DNA from: an uncultured bacterium
GTDB taxonomy: Bacteria; Nitrospirota; Thermodesulfovibrionia; Thermodesulfovibrionales; Dissulfurispiraceae
NCBI GenBank assembly: GCA_937949555.1
Contig: CALEDV010000063.1
Span: forward strand, 1-64,000
Length of the DNA stretch: 64,000 nucleotides
Direction: 5' to 3'
Part shown: piece after piece, positions 54,315 through 63,200 of the stretch
Numbering within the stretch: position 1 is the first letter of the stretch
Layout: every line of letters starts with the position of its first letter
The notes under the pieces: model-generated
Seen by the model: only the letters and a program-made list of their open reading frames with translations
Told to the model about the DNA's origin: nothing
Database searches by the model: none
Position numbers and translations under genes: made by a program

Positions 54315-54869
54315 TTACTCCTTCGTATAAAATTTGATCTTTAAGTCCTTTTCGATGCTTTTCATGTTCTCATAGAGACTATTGAAGGCCTTAGAGGACC
54401 ACGACAATTTCTCCTGCAATGCATCGATACCATTAAATTCCTCATTTGCTGACTTTTCAGTCACCTTAATCTTCGCCTTTAGAGACTCTATCTCTCCTTT
54501 GATGAAGTCAATCTTGAGTATTGTATTAGTCAAATTAGCTAAATTATCACCGCACTCCTGAGACATCTTGTTGTATTCAGTGATAATCTTCCCCTTTTCT
54601 GTCTCAAGCAGGCTTATCTCGGTGTTGAGATTGCTCTCTTCAGTTGTAAAGGTAATGAGTCTTTTTTTGAGGTCATGGAGCCTTGAGGAGAGTTCTTTTG
54701 TAATCTTATTCTTCTCAAGGAGATCGGTCTCAAGCTCCTTTATTTGACGCTCAATGTTGTAGTTCTCATTTTCAAGCCTCAGTATGTCTTCTTGTAGAGC
54801 TGCCCTATCGGCAAGAAGAGTCTCTCTGTAAGCCTCTATGTCGGTATCTTTTGACTTTTCGTCACTCAT
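54315..54869 (-). CDS. Coiled-coil protein, 184 residues
   Basis: The product is predicted coiled coil nearly throughout (about 15-175). The start MSDEKSKDTD at 54869 has AAGGAG at the right distance. The frame extends 12 codons further, but those codons lie in the terminator hairpin at 54899-54924, so the longer start is rejected. No family recognised. Confidence 0.75.
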   Translation of the reverse strand: MSDEKSKDTDIEAYRETLLADRAALQEDILRLENENYNIERQIKELETDLLEKNKITKELSSRLHDLKKRLITFTTEESNLNTEISLLETEKGKIITEYNKMSQECGDNLANLTNTILKIDFIKGEIESLKAKIKVTEKSANEEFNGIDALQEKLSWSSKAFNSLYENMKSIEKDLKIKFYTKE

Positions 54870-54898
54870 TGCTACTGTCTCCTTGTGCTTTGATGAAA

Positions 54899-54924
54899 AG
54901 GGCATGACTATGGAATCATGCCCT
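54899..54924 (-). terminator. Rho-independent terminator inside the magnetosome run
   Basis: A perfect 9-bp stem (AGGGCATGA / TCATGCCCT) is followed by TTTTCAT on the minus strand, five bases after the HEAT/coiled-coil gene. It would split the run into at least two transcripts or reduce expression of the downstream genes. Confidence 0.75.
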
Positions 54925-54929
54925 AATTA

Positions 54930-56573
54930 TTAAGCCTTCAAAAGCATTGAGATAAGCTCTGCCTTTGTGAATGACTCATCGCATTCAATGCCTTTGCTTT
55001 TACACATCGCAATCAGATCACTTTTGAGTTTTTTCTTAAGGGACTCTTCTGTCCACTCTGCATCAAAGGATTCTAAATCAGCATTAGTAGGTGTTTGAGG
55101 TTCTGATTTATCACTTTGAACTTGTTCATCTAAAGATGTAGCTGTCTCTTGCGAAGTACTTGTATCAACTTCTGTTGTGAGAGGCTCTTCTGTTGTATAA
55201 AGGGGCTGAGTAATCTCCTCTGGTGTAGTCTCTATAACATAAGAAACCCTGTCAGTTGGTTGTGTTTCTTCAACTGTTTTCTCTGTTTTCGCTTCACTAA
55301 TAGATTCATCTTGCTGTGTCATAGCTGGCTCTGGGGTCAAGACTTCACCAATCTTTGAGATCCTCTCTGACTGCCACCATTCTTTTAGTTTTTCAATTGA
55401 TTCAGTCAATGCCTTGCCCTTGAGGTTTGTGTCAAAGTCAATGCTCTCACCAGTTATTGAAACAAGGGCGTCGTAAGCCTTTTTGCGAATGTCAGTGTTA
55501 TCATCAGAGAGCACCCTCATTAGTGGCAATACAGAGGACTCGTCTTTGATATTGGCAAGGGCTGTTACTGCTGCCTTTCTAACCCCTTCATCTTTGTCTT
55601 GCAAGCATTGGATTATGCCTGGCACAGCGTCATTGATATCTTTCCAGCCAAGGAATGTGATTGCAGTGCGTCTGACCTCAGGATGCTCGTCATTGAGTGC
55701 CTCTATGAGATATGGCGCCACCTCTTCATTGGCCCCTATCTTGTAAAGACCCCTTAAGGAGCTAATTCTGCACCTGTGATTTGGGCTCTTTACATTTTCC
55801 TTACAGATACCCAACACCCTTGCATCGCCAATATTTGTGAGTGAATTAATAACCTCGGCAGTTAGATAAGGGTTGTCAAACTTGACAGCCTCTATAAGGA
55901 CATCAGAGGCAGGTGAAATACCCATTTTACCTAACTCTGCTGCTGCAAGTATCCTTACCTCCATCTCATCATCACAGAGGTCATGGGCAATCTTCTTGAA
56001 TATCTCCTTTTGGCTTTCTGAATCAAAAGCGCCTTGTTTCAAGGCATTTTCAATAGCGGATTTAATAGCCCCAATTGCTTGTTCATCGGAGACCTTTAAC
56101 TTTTTCTTTGCTGGTTTTTCCTTTTTAGCCTCTTCTGCCTTGAGCTTTTCAATCTCAGCCATTTCTGTTATCTGCTGATTTAATCTCTCAATCTCTTGCT
56201 CGTATTCCCTGACCTTTGCAATTAGCTCATTGACCTTTTCAGACTCCAACTTTTGGGCAGAGGAGCTCTCTTTGCCAATCTCATAGTAGAGCTTTTTAAT
56301 CTTGTCTTCATATTCGGCGATTTTTGCCTTAAGCTTCCCCTTTTGACCGCTGCTAACCTTTCCAAATAAACCCTTTACATCACCTAATACCTTTGGTGCG
56401 CCTGAACCAACAGCAGAGGCTGTCTTTCCGATTACATTGAATGCCTTTGAACCAACTTCTGTAACAATGTCGTAAGTCTTAACAATTGTCCTTCCACCAA
56501 AGTTCAATACCGATGCAATCCCTCCTAAAAGACCCGATGCCTTGACCGTTGATTGCACTCCTTCTTGTGACAT
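54930..56573 (-). CDS. Coiled-coil and HEAT-repeat scaffold-like protein
   Basis: This 547-residue multi-part protein has a glycine-rich, partly hydrophobic N terminus (about 1-70) that could touch membrane. A coiled coil (about 78-150) and HEAT repeats follow (about 190-400; EVRRTAITFLGW, GVRKAAVTALANI, DIRKKAYDALVSI). Then comes a threonine/glutamate-rich linker (about 410-505) and a C-terminal SAP/HeH-like helical motif (ESLKKKLKSDLIAMCKSKGI). The ribosome site GGAGG is strong. I recognise no named family. It is bracketed by a 170-base upstream gap and a terminator. Confidence 0.78.
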   Translation of the reverse strand: MSQEGVQSTVKASGLLGGIASVLNFGGRTIVKTYDIVTEVGSKAFNVIGKTASAVGSGAPKVLGDVKGLFGKVSSGQKGKLKAKIAEYEDKIKKLYYEIGKESSSAQKLESEKVNELIAKVREYEQEIERLNQQITEMAEIEKLKAEEAKKEKPAKKKLKVSDEQAIGAIKSAIENALKQGAFDSESQKEIFKKIAHDLCDDEMEVRILAAAELGKMGISPASDVLIEAVKFDNPYLTAEVINSLTNIGDARVLGICKENVKSPNHRCRISSLRGLYKIGANEEVAPYLIEALNDEHPEVRRTAITFLGWKDINDAVPGIIQCLQDKDEGVRKAAVTALANIKDESSVLPLMRVLSDDNTDIRKKAYDALVSITGESIDFDTNLKGKALTESIEKLKEWWQSERISKIGEVLTPEPAMTQQDESISEAKTEKTVEETQPTDRVSYVIETTPEEITQPLYTTEEPLTTEVDTSTSQETATSLDEQVQSDKSEPQTPTNADLESFDAEWTEESLKKKLKSDLIAMCKSKGIECDESFTKAELISMLLKA

Positions 56574-56743
56574 GTCTCCTACCTCCTTTTTTGATGATTA
56601 CAAATAATTCAATTTTTACAGACTTCTTGAAGATTCAAGACTCCCTTTGCCTATAAAAAATGAAGCACTAAAAACAGCTATCTAACCCTTCATACATAAG
56701 AGGGTAAAGCCTTAATTTTGCAGAGGATGCTCTCTCTACTTTT

Positions 56744-57655
56744 TTACAACAAGATTCCCCCGAGCAATCTTATTGCTACCAATATTAAAAGGCCTGCTAT
56801 GACCCTCTTTATAGTTTGCGATGATGTCATTATTGAGATTTTAGCACCATAGTAAGCGCCTATTATTACACCCACTCCCAAAAATATGGCATAGTCAAAG
56901 TCTATTGCCTTAAGCCCTATAAAAATCATAATTCCGAAAAGGCTTGTAATTGTTATGATGAAATGAGAGGTTGCTGACGCTATATGCACAGGGATACCGA
57001 TAAAGGTCATCATAGGCATATGTATTAATCCTCCACCAATACCAAATAATCCTGATATTAGACCTACCAAAAAACTCCCACCATAGCCAATTGACAAATC
57101 AGGTGAGTAGTTATGAACCTCCCCTGTGGAGTCTTTGATCATTCTTGTTTGCAGAGTATGTTCTGTAGATGTACAAACAAACTTCAAATTACCCAAAAAG
57201 ATGAGACTATATGCAAGGGCAATCAAGATCATTGCAAGTAAGAGTGAAAAAATTGTTATGTTGAAATACTGTGCTGTCAGCGAACCAATAAACACTCCTG
57301 GTATTGAAAAGACTGCAAAACGTAGCCCAAGGTCATAGTCAATCCTTTGCTGATGTATGTATGAAAATGTGCCCGACAGGGCATTGAGAAAGACCGCTAC
57401 AATGGATGTGCCAATGGCATGGATTGGAGAGAAATTGTAAAAGATTAAAAGTATAGGCACTATCAAAAAACCTCCTCCAGCACCTACTAAAGTCCCTACT
57501 GCACCTACTATCGCCCCTGTGATGATAACAACGAGGGCTTCTACGGAGTTGTCTATTGGCTCATGCCCTATCGTCTTATTAGGCTCAATGCCACAGCCTG
57601 ACAATAGGGATGTGATTAATAGGGCAACAATTAATATGTATATCTTCTTTGTCAT
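56744..57655 (-). CDS. TauE/SafE permease like the C-terminal half of MamO, with a lipobox
   Basis: This 303-residue protein has about eight membrane helices of the TauE/SafE family (GTLVGAGGGFLIVPILLIF and the repeated GLFGIGGGLIHMPMM). In MamO a TauE domain follows a protease-like domain, and free TauE genes occur in Nitrospirota and deltaproteobacterial magnetosome clusters. Here the N terminus is a lipoprotein-type signal (LITSLLSGC, C21) before the permease, which is unusual. The start has no clear ribosome site. The substrate is unknown; TauE relatives export sulfite or sulfonates. Confidence 0.8.
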   Translation of the reverse strand: MTKKIYILIVALLITSLLSGCGIEPNKTIGHEPIDNSVEALVVIITGAIVGAVGTLVGAGGGFLIVPILLIFYNFSPIHAIGTSIVAVFLNALSGTFSYIHQQRIDYDLGLRFAVFSIPGVFIGSLTAQYFNITIFSLLLAMILIALAYSLIFLGNLKFVCTSTEHTLQTRMIKDSTGEVHNYSPDLSIGYGGSFLVGLISGLFGIGGGLIHMPMMTFIGIPVHIASATSHFIITITSLFGIMIFIGLKAIDFDYAIFLGVGVIIGAYYGAKISIMTSSQTIKRVIAGLLILVAIRLLGGILL

Positions 57656-57784
57656 TTTTAAATTATTCTAACTGCTCACTCTCCTGCCCAGTCTTATATC
57701 AAGAAGGGGATTTCCCCTCGCATTACTTTTATGGGCAGATTAGGTAGCCTTAAGCCCTCCCCACTGCAGCCACGATAATGGCTA

Positions 57785-58990
57785 TTATTTAGCCTTTGAC
57801 TTTATCGCTGCTAATGCCTTTTCATAAGCGCCCTTGTATTCATCAAGAGCGCTGTAGAGTTTCTTGTTTGCCTTCATTAGATTTTCATTGATTGGTTCAA
57901 GCACCTCTGCAAAGGCTTTACTAAGTTCAATATTGACACTTAGCCTTTCTATCTGAACCTTTGCATCTTCTAACTCTTGTTTCTTTTTATTAAGTGCCCT
58001 GCTAAGTTCCTCTATCTTTGCCTTTGAGTTGTCTCTAAAGTCTGTCTCTTTCTTGAGTTCTTGCTCTTTTTGTGATAGTAACTTTTGTAGCCGGTCAACA
58101 CTCTCCTTTAATGCAGATAGTTCTTTTAACTGTGATTGCTTTGTATCATTGAGGCTTTCTACCTCTTTGCTGTATTTTGAATACAACCCTGAGATAACCC
58201 TGTCAAGTTTGTCTTTAAGTATCTTTGTGGTGTTGTCCTCTTTAATCTGCTTTAGTCCTTTTATTAATTTAAGGTCCTCATCACTTGCAGCACCCATTAC
58301 ACTTTCAATGTCATCTACTGCCCTCATAAAAATAAGGACAGTGTTTATGAAGTCTATCTCGCTCTTTACTGACACATCATAGGCGCCACCTGCAAAAAGG
58401 GCTTCTAACTCCTCTGTCTTTGTCTTGATGCCCTTTATATATCCTTCAATGTCAAAGCCTGCTATCTCTGAGATTAACCTTTCTTGCCTTTTTTCTAGGT
58501 CAATGATTTGCTCTTTTGTTGACTTTAGGGTATTTAGTGATGCTGATTTTTGTTGAATCAGTTGTTGATATTTTGGCAAGAGACTTTCTTTCTCTGACTT
58601 TGCAATGTCCTGTTTTGTCTGTAAGGAATAGATCTCTCCAAGTAACATTGATAGTTCTGTTGTCTTATCTTTAAGCTCCCTTGCTTTTTTTTGCATATCC
58701 TCAAGTCTTTCAATCTCACTTTGTAAAGACTCCCACTGAGCCCTTAGAGAGTGGTAGTTTTGTTGCAGTTCGTTAAGCCTTTTTTGAGCCTCTTTGAATT
58801 CGGGGTCAAGCTCAGAGAGTTTCATTTGAAGCCCTGTGAGTATGTCTTGTAGGTAATCCCTCTCTTCTTTTTGACGCTCTATTTTTGATTCAAGGGTAGT
58901 CTTCTTTTTACGCACAAGGAGGTTCATCCCCGCATTGTTGATAATCCTTAACATTTCTTTGGTTGAATAACCCTGTCCTTGCTTTTTCAT
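57785..58990 (-). CDS. Long coiled-coil protein, 401 residues
   Basis: The first 25 residues form a short globular-looking motif (YSTKEMLRIINNAGMNLL), and the rest is almost continuous coiled coil with a break near 195-270. No catalytic motif is seen. Start and upstream stop overlap in ATGA, so it is translated with the previous coiled-coil gene. It resembles in size and layout the Mad-type coiled-coil proteins of Nitrospirota magnetosome clusters, but no one-to-one match is claimed. Confidence 0.78.
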   Translation of the reverse strand: MKKQGQGYSTKEMLRIINNAGMNLLVRKKKTTLESKIERQKEERDYLQDILTGLQMKLSELDPEFKEAQKRLNELQQNYHSLRAQWESLQSEIERLEDMQKKARELKDKTTELSMLLGEIYSLQTKQDIAKSEKESLLPKYQQLIQQKSASLNTLKSTKEQIIDLEKRQERLISEIAGFDIEGYIKGIKTKTEELEALFAGGAYDVSVKSEIDFINTVLIFMRAVDDIESVMGAASDEDLKLIKGLKQIKEDNTTKILKDKLDRVISGLYSKYSKEVESLNDTKQSQLKELSALKESVDRLQKLLSQKEQELKKETDFRDNSKAKIEELSRALNKKKQELEDAKVQIERLSVNIELSKAFAEVLEPINENLMKANKKLYSALDEYKGAYEKALAAIKSKAK

Positions 58991-60054
58991 TGCATCTTCC
59001 TCACAATATCTTTGATCTTTCGGTAGTGTTTGTTGACACTCCTTAGGCCTTCACAGAAGGAGTAATTTTCAACTAATAGCCTCTTGAACCTCTCCTCTGC
59101 CTCGTCTTTCGTCTTTGTAAGCTCTTTAATCTTTGCTATTTCTTGAGTAAAATGCTGTATCTCCTTGAGTATGCCCTCTAACTCTGTTTCAAGGGCGAGA
59201 CTTTTTTCTTTATCAGAGGTCGTCTGACTTACGATCTCCTGAATCAACGCTGACTTTTCATGGATTCCCTCTTGAAGTTTTTGTATATGAGCCTTGGTCT
59301 GTTCAATCTCCTTTAAATTCCCATTGGTTTCTATGGATAATTGGCTTTTGTCTTTTATTGCATTGAAAAGCCCCTTTACATAACTTGAAAGGTCGCTGTA
59401 TTCGCTTATCAACTTACCGCATAACTCTGATAGGCTATTAATGTCTGATTGTAGAGCCTCAATATCCTGTTTATAAGGATTTTGCAGGCTTTCTGTCTTT
59501 TTAGATAATGAAGACTTAAGTCTCTCAAGCCCTTCCATCCTTGTCTTGAGGCTGTCTGTCTTTAAATTCAATTCATGCAATTCCTTTTCAACTACCCCTA
59601 TAGTTGCTAATGTCTCTTTGATGGTGTCCTTTAGGGCCTTTATCTCTTCGTTTAATAAAAGGGTTTGTCTGTTAAGGGCATCCTTTTTAGTTGCGGCCTC
59701 ATGGATCTCCATAACTATCTTTTGATACTGCTCCTGGAGAGTTGACACATCAAAGTCAAATTTATAGGACTCAGCCTTTGCCTTCATCTTTGGTAAGGCA
59801 ATTGTTAGTTCAGTGATAAGTCCTTCTATCCTTTCATGTTCTGAATAAATCTCATTAAGTCTGCTCTTTTTGTCTGCAAGGGCAAGTTGCTGCTTTGCCT
59901 TGTCAATCTCAATGAGCAGTTGTGCCTTTTGAGCCTCTAATGCCTCACTTTGGCACTTCAAATCGTCAATCTCTTTTGCAGTGCTTTCGTCATACCGTGA
60001 AAGCAAAGACACATTATCTTTGACACTATCATTAATAGTCTTTATCTCTTCCAT
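58987..60054 (-). CDS. Long coiled-coil protein, 355 residues
   Basis: The protein is coiled coil along most of its length, lysine- and glutamate-rich, with short breaks near 75 and 200. It is coupled to both neighbours: four bases of overlap with the following gene and three bases from the preceding stop. Likely a structural partner of the other coiled-coil proteins encoded with mamE. Confidence 0.78.
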   Translation of the reverse strand: MEEIKTINDSVKDNVSLLSRYDESTAKEIDDLKCQSEALEAQKAQLLIEIDKAKQQLALADKKSRLNEIYSEHERIEGLITELTIALPKMKAKAESYKFDFDVSTLQEQYQKIVMEIHEAATKKDALNRQTLLLNEEIKALKDTIKETLATIGVVEKELHELNLKTDSLKTRMEGLERLKSSLSKKTESLQNPYKQDIEALQSDINSLSELCGKLISEYSDLSSYVKGLFNAIKDKSQLSIETNGNLKEIEQTKAHIQKLQEGIHEKSALIQEIVSQTTSDKEKSLALETELEGILKEIQHFTQEIAKIKELTKTKDEAEERFKRLLVENYSFCEGLRSVNKHYRKIKDIVRKMQ

Positions 60055-60057
60055 AAG

Positions 60058-60432
60058 TTATTCACCTGAGGTAAATCTCTTCCAAAGCTCTTGAATCTTA
60101 TTTAGCTCTTCCTTTGCTTGGTCTCTTTCCTTTAAAGCTGAGTCCAATTGAACCTTCATCTTTTCAATCCTATCGTTGAGCGATGATACTGTCCTGCTTA
60201 ACTGTTGTGCCTCTTCAAGGTCTCTTTTGAGGGTGTTATTTTCACGCCTTATCTTAATTAACTCCTCTTCTCTTTTTGTCATCTCCTGTTGAAAATCACG
60301 CAAAAGGTCATCAGCGGTCCTTTGAGAATCTCTTAGTAACTGCGATGTCGCATCAGTCTTTAACTGCATAAATCCCTCTAACTCTCTGATGACACTGCCT
60401 ATTTCTTCCACAAAGGCATCTCTATCCGTCAT
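60058..60432 (-). CDS. Short coiled-coil protein, 124 residues
   Basis: The product is mostly one coiled coil (about 30-115), preceded by a short helix. GGGAGG precedes the ATG. It is the first gene after mamE, separated by 36 bases. No family recognised. Confidence 0.75.
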   Translation of the reverse strand: MTDRDAFVEEIGSVIRELEGFMQLKTDATSQLLRDSQRTADDLLRDFQQEMTKREEELIKIRRENNTLKRDLEEAQQLSRTVSSLNDRIEKMKVQLDSALKERDQAKEELNKIQELWKRFTSGE

Positions 60433-60468
60433 GTTTTATCCCTCCCTTTATTTCGAAGTTAAATCACA

Positions 60469-62226
60469 TTACCCCTTCACCGTTATGTACATAGGCTTAC
60501 CCCCTCTTAAAACATCCAGCAAGATACCGTCTTTGAGGTTTGCCTTTTTAGACAGTTTTATAAATGTAAGCATATCTGGTATGGGCTTGTTGTTCATGCC
60601 TTTGATAATATCGCCTTTCAAAACCCCTGCAGCCCCCATAATACCAGCAGCCTCTGCAACATAAACACCCCCGCCGCTAATACTTGCCTGTAATGCGGGG
60701 TTAAGAGGCGTAAACTCAGCACCAAACCACTCAAACTCTGCAGGTTGTTTCACCACAGGTGCCTGTGCTGTTGGCATCTGTCCTACAACAGGCTGACCAA
60801 GTGCCACTAATAATGTCTTTCTTGTGCCATTTCTAAAGATAATAATCTCAACCTTATCGCCTGCCTTTTTAGCGCCAACTACCTGTTGTACATCAGCTAC
60901 TGTGGCAACCTTTCTACCATCAACCCTGTAAATCACATCACCCCTTTGCAAGCCTGCTACTTCTGCTGGAGAACCATTTACTAAGCTGTCCACTAACACA
61001 CCGCCAGGGTGGTTAAGTTTTAGTTGCTTTGAGAGCACATCGTCTATATTCAACAAGTTAGCACCTAAGTATCCATCAGCCTGCGGTCCTGCTGCAGGGA
61101 TTACACCTCTGCCAATTCCCCAGCCTTGTCCTCTGCCACCTCCTTGACCTGGTGTCTGACAAAGTTGTGGATGACAATCAATGCACTTTCCACGATAAGG
61201 ATGGGGGGCAATTACTATCCTGCCATTTGGTTGTTTGTAAGAATTACCAGTCTGCCTACCCTGTCTTGCCCATGCGGCTAACTGACCACCAGCTACCTGT
61301 GGGGCATTGCCTTGAAAGTCAAGCACACCGCCAACCAATGGCATTGCCTGATTTATAGGTATGGCAAAACCAATGCCACTGAAGGCACCTGTCGGGGAAT
61401 AAATAGCCGTGTTTATGCCAATGACTTCTCCCTTGACATTTACAAGAGGACCACCACTGTTACCCCTGTTGATGGGTGTATCAGTTTGCAGTAATCCTTC
61501 AAATACCCTACCACCAACGCTCACAGTCCTATTTCTGCTGCTGATAATCCCAGTTGTAATTGTCTGGTCAAAACCGAAAGGACTTCCCATTGCAAGCACA
61601 ATATCTCCTGTCCTAACTACATCTGAATTTCCCAAGATCACATGGGCAAAGGGACCATCCCCCATAATCCTCAATAATGCGAGATCATTTGTCCTGTCAA
61701 CATTTACGAGCTTAAGTGGGTATTCCTTTGCGCCACCTGCACTATAAATTGTGCCTTTGACGCTCGTAGCTCCTTCTATCACATGCCAGCTTGAAAGCAC
61801 ATAGCCATTGTCCGATATGATTACTCCACTGCCTACCCTGCTATAATTCATCACAGGGCCATCAATAACTTCAGGCTGTTGTCCTATGCCTGTTAGGGCA
61901 ACATCAATACTTATTACCCCTGGCCTGACTGCCTCAATTATAGCGTGATAGCTGCCTTGCACAGCATTTGCAGTGGGTAAATCCACAGGGTTGTATCCAG
62001 TTGTTGAACCAACGGTTTTGTTAGTAAATGCCCTCCTTACATCATCGTGCTCTAAAAGTTTCCAGACAATGCCACCTTCGCGATAATTTTCAATAATCAC
62101 CCAGCCTAAGGTAATTAAAGCCAAGATTACTAAAGTAAAAATCCAAGGCTTGAAGCTCTTAGGACAAGTTAATTGACCTGTTCCCGAAGATGTGCTTGCT
62201 TTGCCTAAACCAGTCTTTTCTTCCAT
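60469..62226 (-). CDS. mamE: MamE-like magnetosome serine protease with magnetochrome and PDZ domains
   Basis: This 585-residue protein has one membrane helix (about 28-46) and a trypsin-like HtrA domain with a complete triad: H148 in SSWHVIEG, D181 in NDLALLRI and S257 in RGNSGGPL. A single CXXCH magnetochrome motif (CIDCH, 348-352) sits in the context PHPYRGKC. Two PDZ domains follow (about 380-475 and 490-585). In Magnetospirillum, MamE processes magnetosome proteins and controls crystal growth, and its c-type haems are thought to balance iron redox state. Two CXXCH motifs are usual there; only one is seen here. Confidence 0.92.
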   Translation of the reverse strand: MEEKTGLGKASTSSGTGQLTCPKSFKPWIFTLVILALITLGWVIIENYREGGIVWKLLEHDDVRRAFTNKTVGSTTGYNPVDLPTANAVQGSYHAIIEAVRPGVISIDVALTGIGQQPEVIDGPVMNYSRVGSGVIISDNGYVLSSWHVIEGATSVKGTIYSAGGAKEYPLKLVNVDRTNDLALLRIMGDGPFAHVILGNSDVVRTGDIVLAMGSPFGFDQTITTGIISSRNRTVSVGGRVFEGLLQTDTPINRGNSGGPLVNVKGEVIGINTAIYSPTGAFSGIGFAIPINQAMPLVGGVLDFQGNAPQVAGGQLAAWARQGRQTGNSYKQPNGRIVIAPHPYRGKCIDCHPQLCQTPGQGGGRGQGWGIGRGVIPAAGPQADGYLGANLLNIDDVLSKQLKLNHPGGVLVDSLVNGSPAEVAGLQRGDVIYRVDGRKVATVADVQQVVGAKKAGDKVEIIIFRNGTRKTLLVALGQPVVGQMPTAQAPVVKQPAEFEWFGAEFTPLNPALQASISGGGVYVAEAAGIMGAAGVLKGDIIKGMNNKPIPDMLTFIKLSKKANLKDGILLDVLRGGKPMYITVKG

Positions 62227-62271
62227 ATCCTATATCACCCCACTTTTTTAGTTTTATTGCAAGGGCAGATA

Positions 62272-62490
62272 TTACTTGTCTTGCGATGTAGAAACTTGCT
62301 TATCACCATTGAGGTTCATTTTAGCCCTCAAACCTGTCTTTTTAATGCCTGCCATGAGGGCTATGAAGCCTCCAAAGAGCAACACAATAGGCAGTATTGC
62401 CACAAAGACATCTACCACATACCACCAATAAGTTACTAAACCCCAAAGACCTAAACACATTGCAATTAACCCAAAGACGATGCTTGTCAT
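62272..62490 (-). CDS. mamI: MamI, magnetosome membrane protein
   Basis: This 72-residue protein has two membrane helices joined by WWYVVD (GLIAMCLGLWGLVTYWW, then AILPIVLLFGGFIALMAGIKKT). Size, the tandem helices and the LWGLVTYWW-type motif match MamI, which is needed for magnetosome vesicle formation in Magnetospirillum. AAGGAGG gives a strong start. It lies between mamA and mamE, a typical placing. Confidence 0.88.
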   Translation of the reverse strand: MTSIVFGLIAMCLGLWGLVTYWWYVVDVFVAILPIVLLFGGFIALMAGIKKTGLRAKMNLNGDKQVSTSQDK

Positions 62491-62505
62491 TTTGATTATC
62501 CTCCT

Positions 62506-63150
62506 TTATAGTTTTTTTTCTTCTTTTTCAAGTGCCTTTTTGAAGTATTTCACAGCCTCATCACGCATACCCTTGCTTTCATAACTTAGCCCTAAGCTCT
62601 GATATGCCTTTATGTGGTCAGGATTGAGACTTATCACTTTTTTATACAAATCAATCGCCTTGTCATGCTCGCCAATGCTGTCATATACAAGCCCTAACTT
62701 GTAGTAAGCCTCATAAAAATTGCTATCAATCCTGATTGCCTCTTCAAAGGACTTAATTGCCTGCATATTATTGTCGTTCATATAATAGGCAGAGGCGAGA
62801 TTAAAGTATGTCTGAGAGCTGTTGTCACCTACTGTGATCGCTTGCTCAAATACATCAATAGCCTCTCTTACAAGTCCTACCTTTAGATAAATCTTACCTA
62901 ACTCGTTTAATACAAAAGTGTCTCTGCTATCAAACTCAAGTATCTTTAAATAGATCTTGATAGCTGACTCATAATCACCCTTATCCCTGTGTTTGTTTGC
63001 ACTTTCAAGATAGACAGACTTTGTATCTTCAATGCTTGATTGAAAGAAGTTGTTGTAGCTATTTGTGAGATTATCAAGGGTGCGCTTGCTTTTTACTAAA
63101 ATCGTCCTTGCTAATAACTTAACCTCAGTTAAATCCAAGTTAAAACCCAT
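62506..63150 (-). CDS. mamA: MamA, TPR protein of the magnetosome surface
   Basis: This 214-residue protein has five consecutive TPR repeats (about 45-210; for example GDYESAIKIYLKILEFD and GEHDKAIDLYKKVISLNP). MamA coats the magnetosome membrane and forms a protein-binding scaffold. The second of two adjacent ATGs is chosen because GGAGG is six bases from it, against three for the first. By sequence alone many TPR proteins look alike; the position between mamB and mamI makes the name firm. Confidence 0.87.
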   Translation of the reverse strand: MGFNLDLTEVKLLARTILVKSKRTLDNLTNSYNNFFQSSIEDTKSVYLESANKHRDKGDYESAIKIYLKILEFDSRDTFVLNELGKIYLKVGLVREAIDVFEQAITVGDNSSQTYFNLASAYYMNDNNMQAIKSFEEAIRIDSNFYEAYYKLGLVYDSIGEHDKAIDLYKKVISLNPDHIKAYQSLGLSYESKGMRDEAVKYFKKALEKEEKKL

Positions 63151-63200
63151 CATCTACCTCCTTTTGATTTGTTTTTATTTAAGTAAAACTTATGCCCCTT

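Noticed and set aside
57656-57784. Possible terminator between the 401-residue coiled-coil gene and the TauE gene
   Set aside because: AGGGG/CCCCT forms only a short stem with a weak T-tract.
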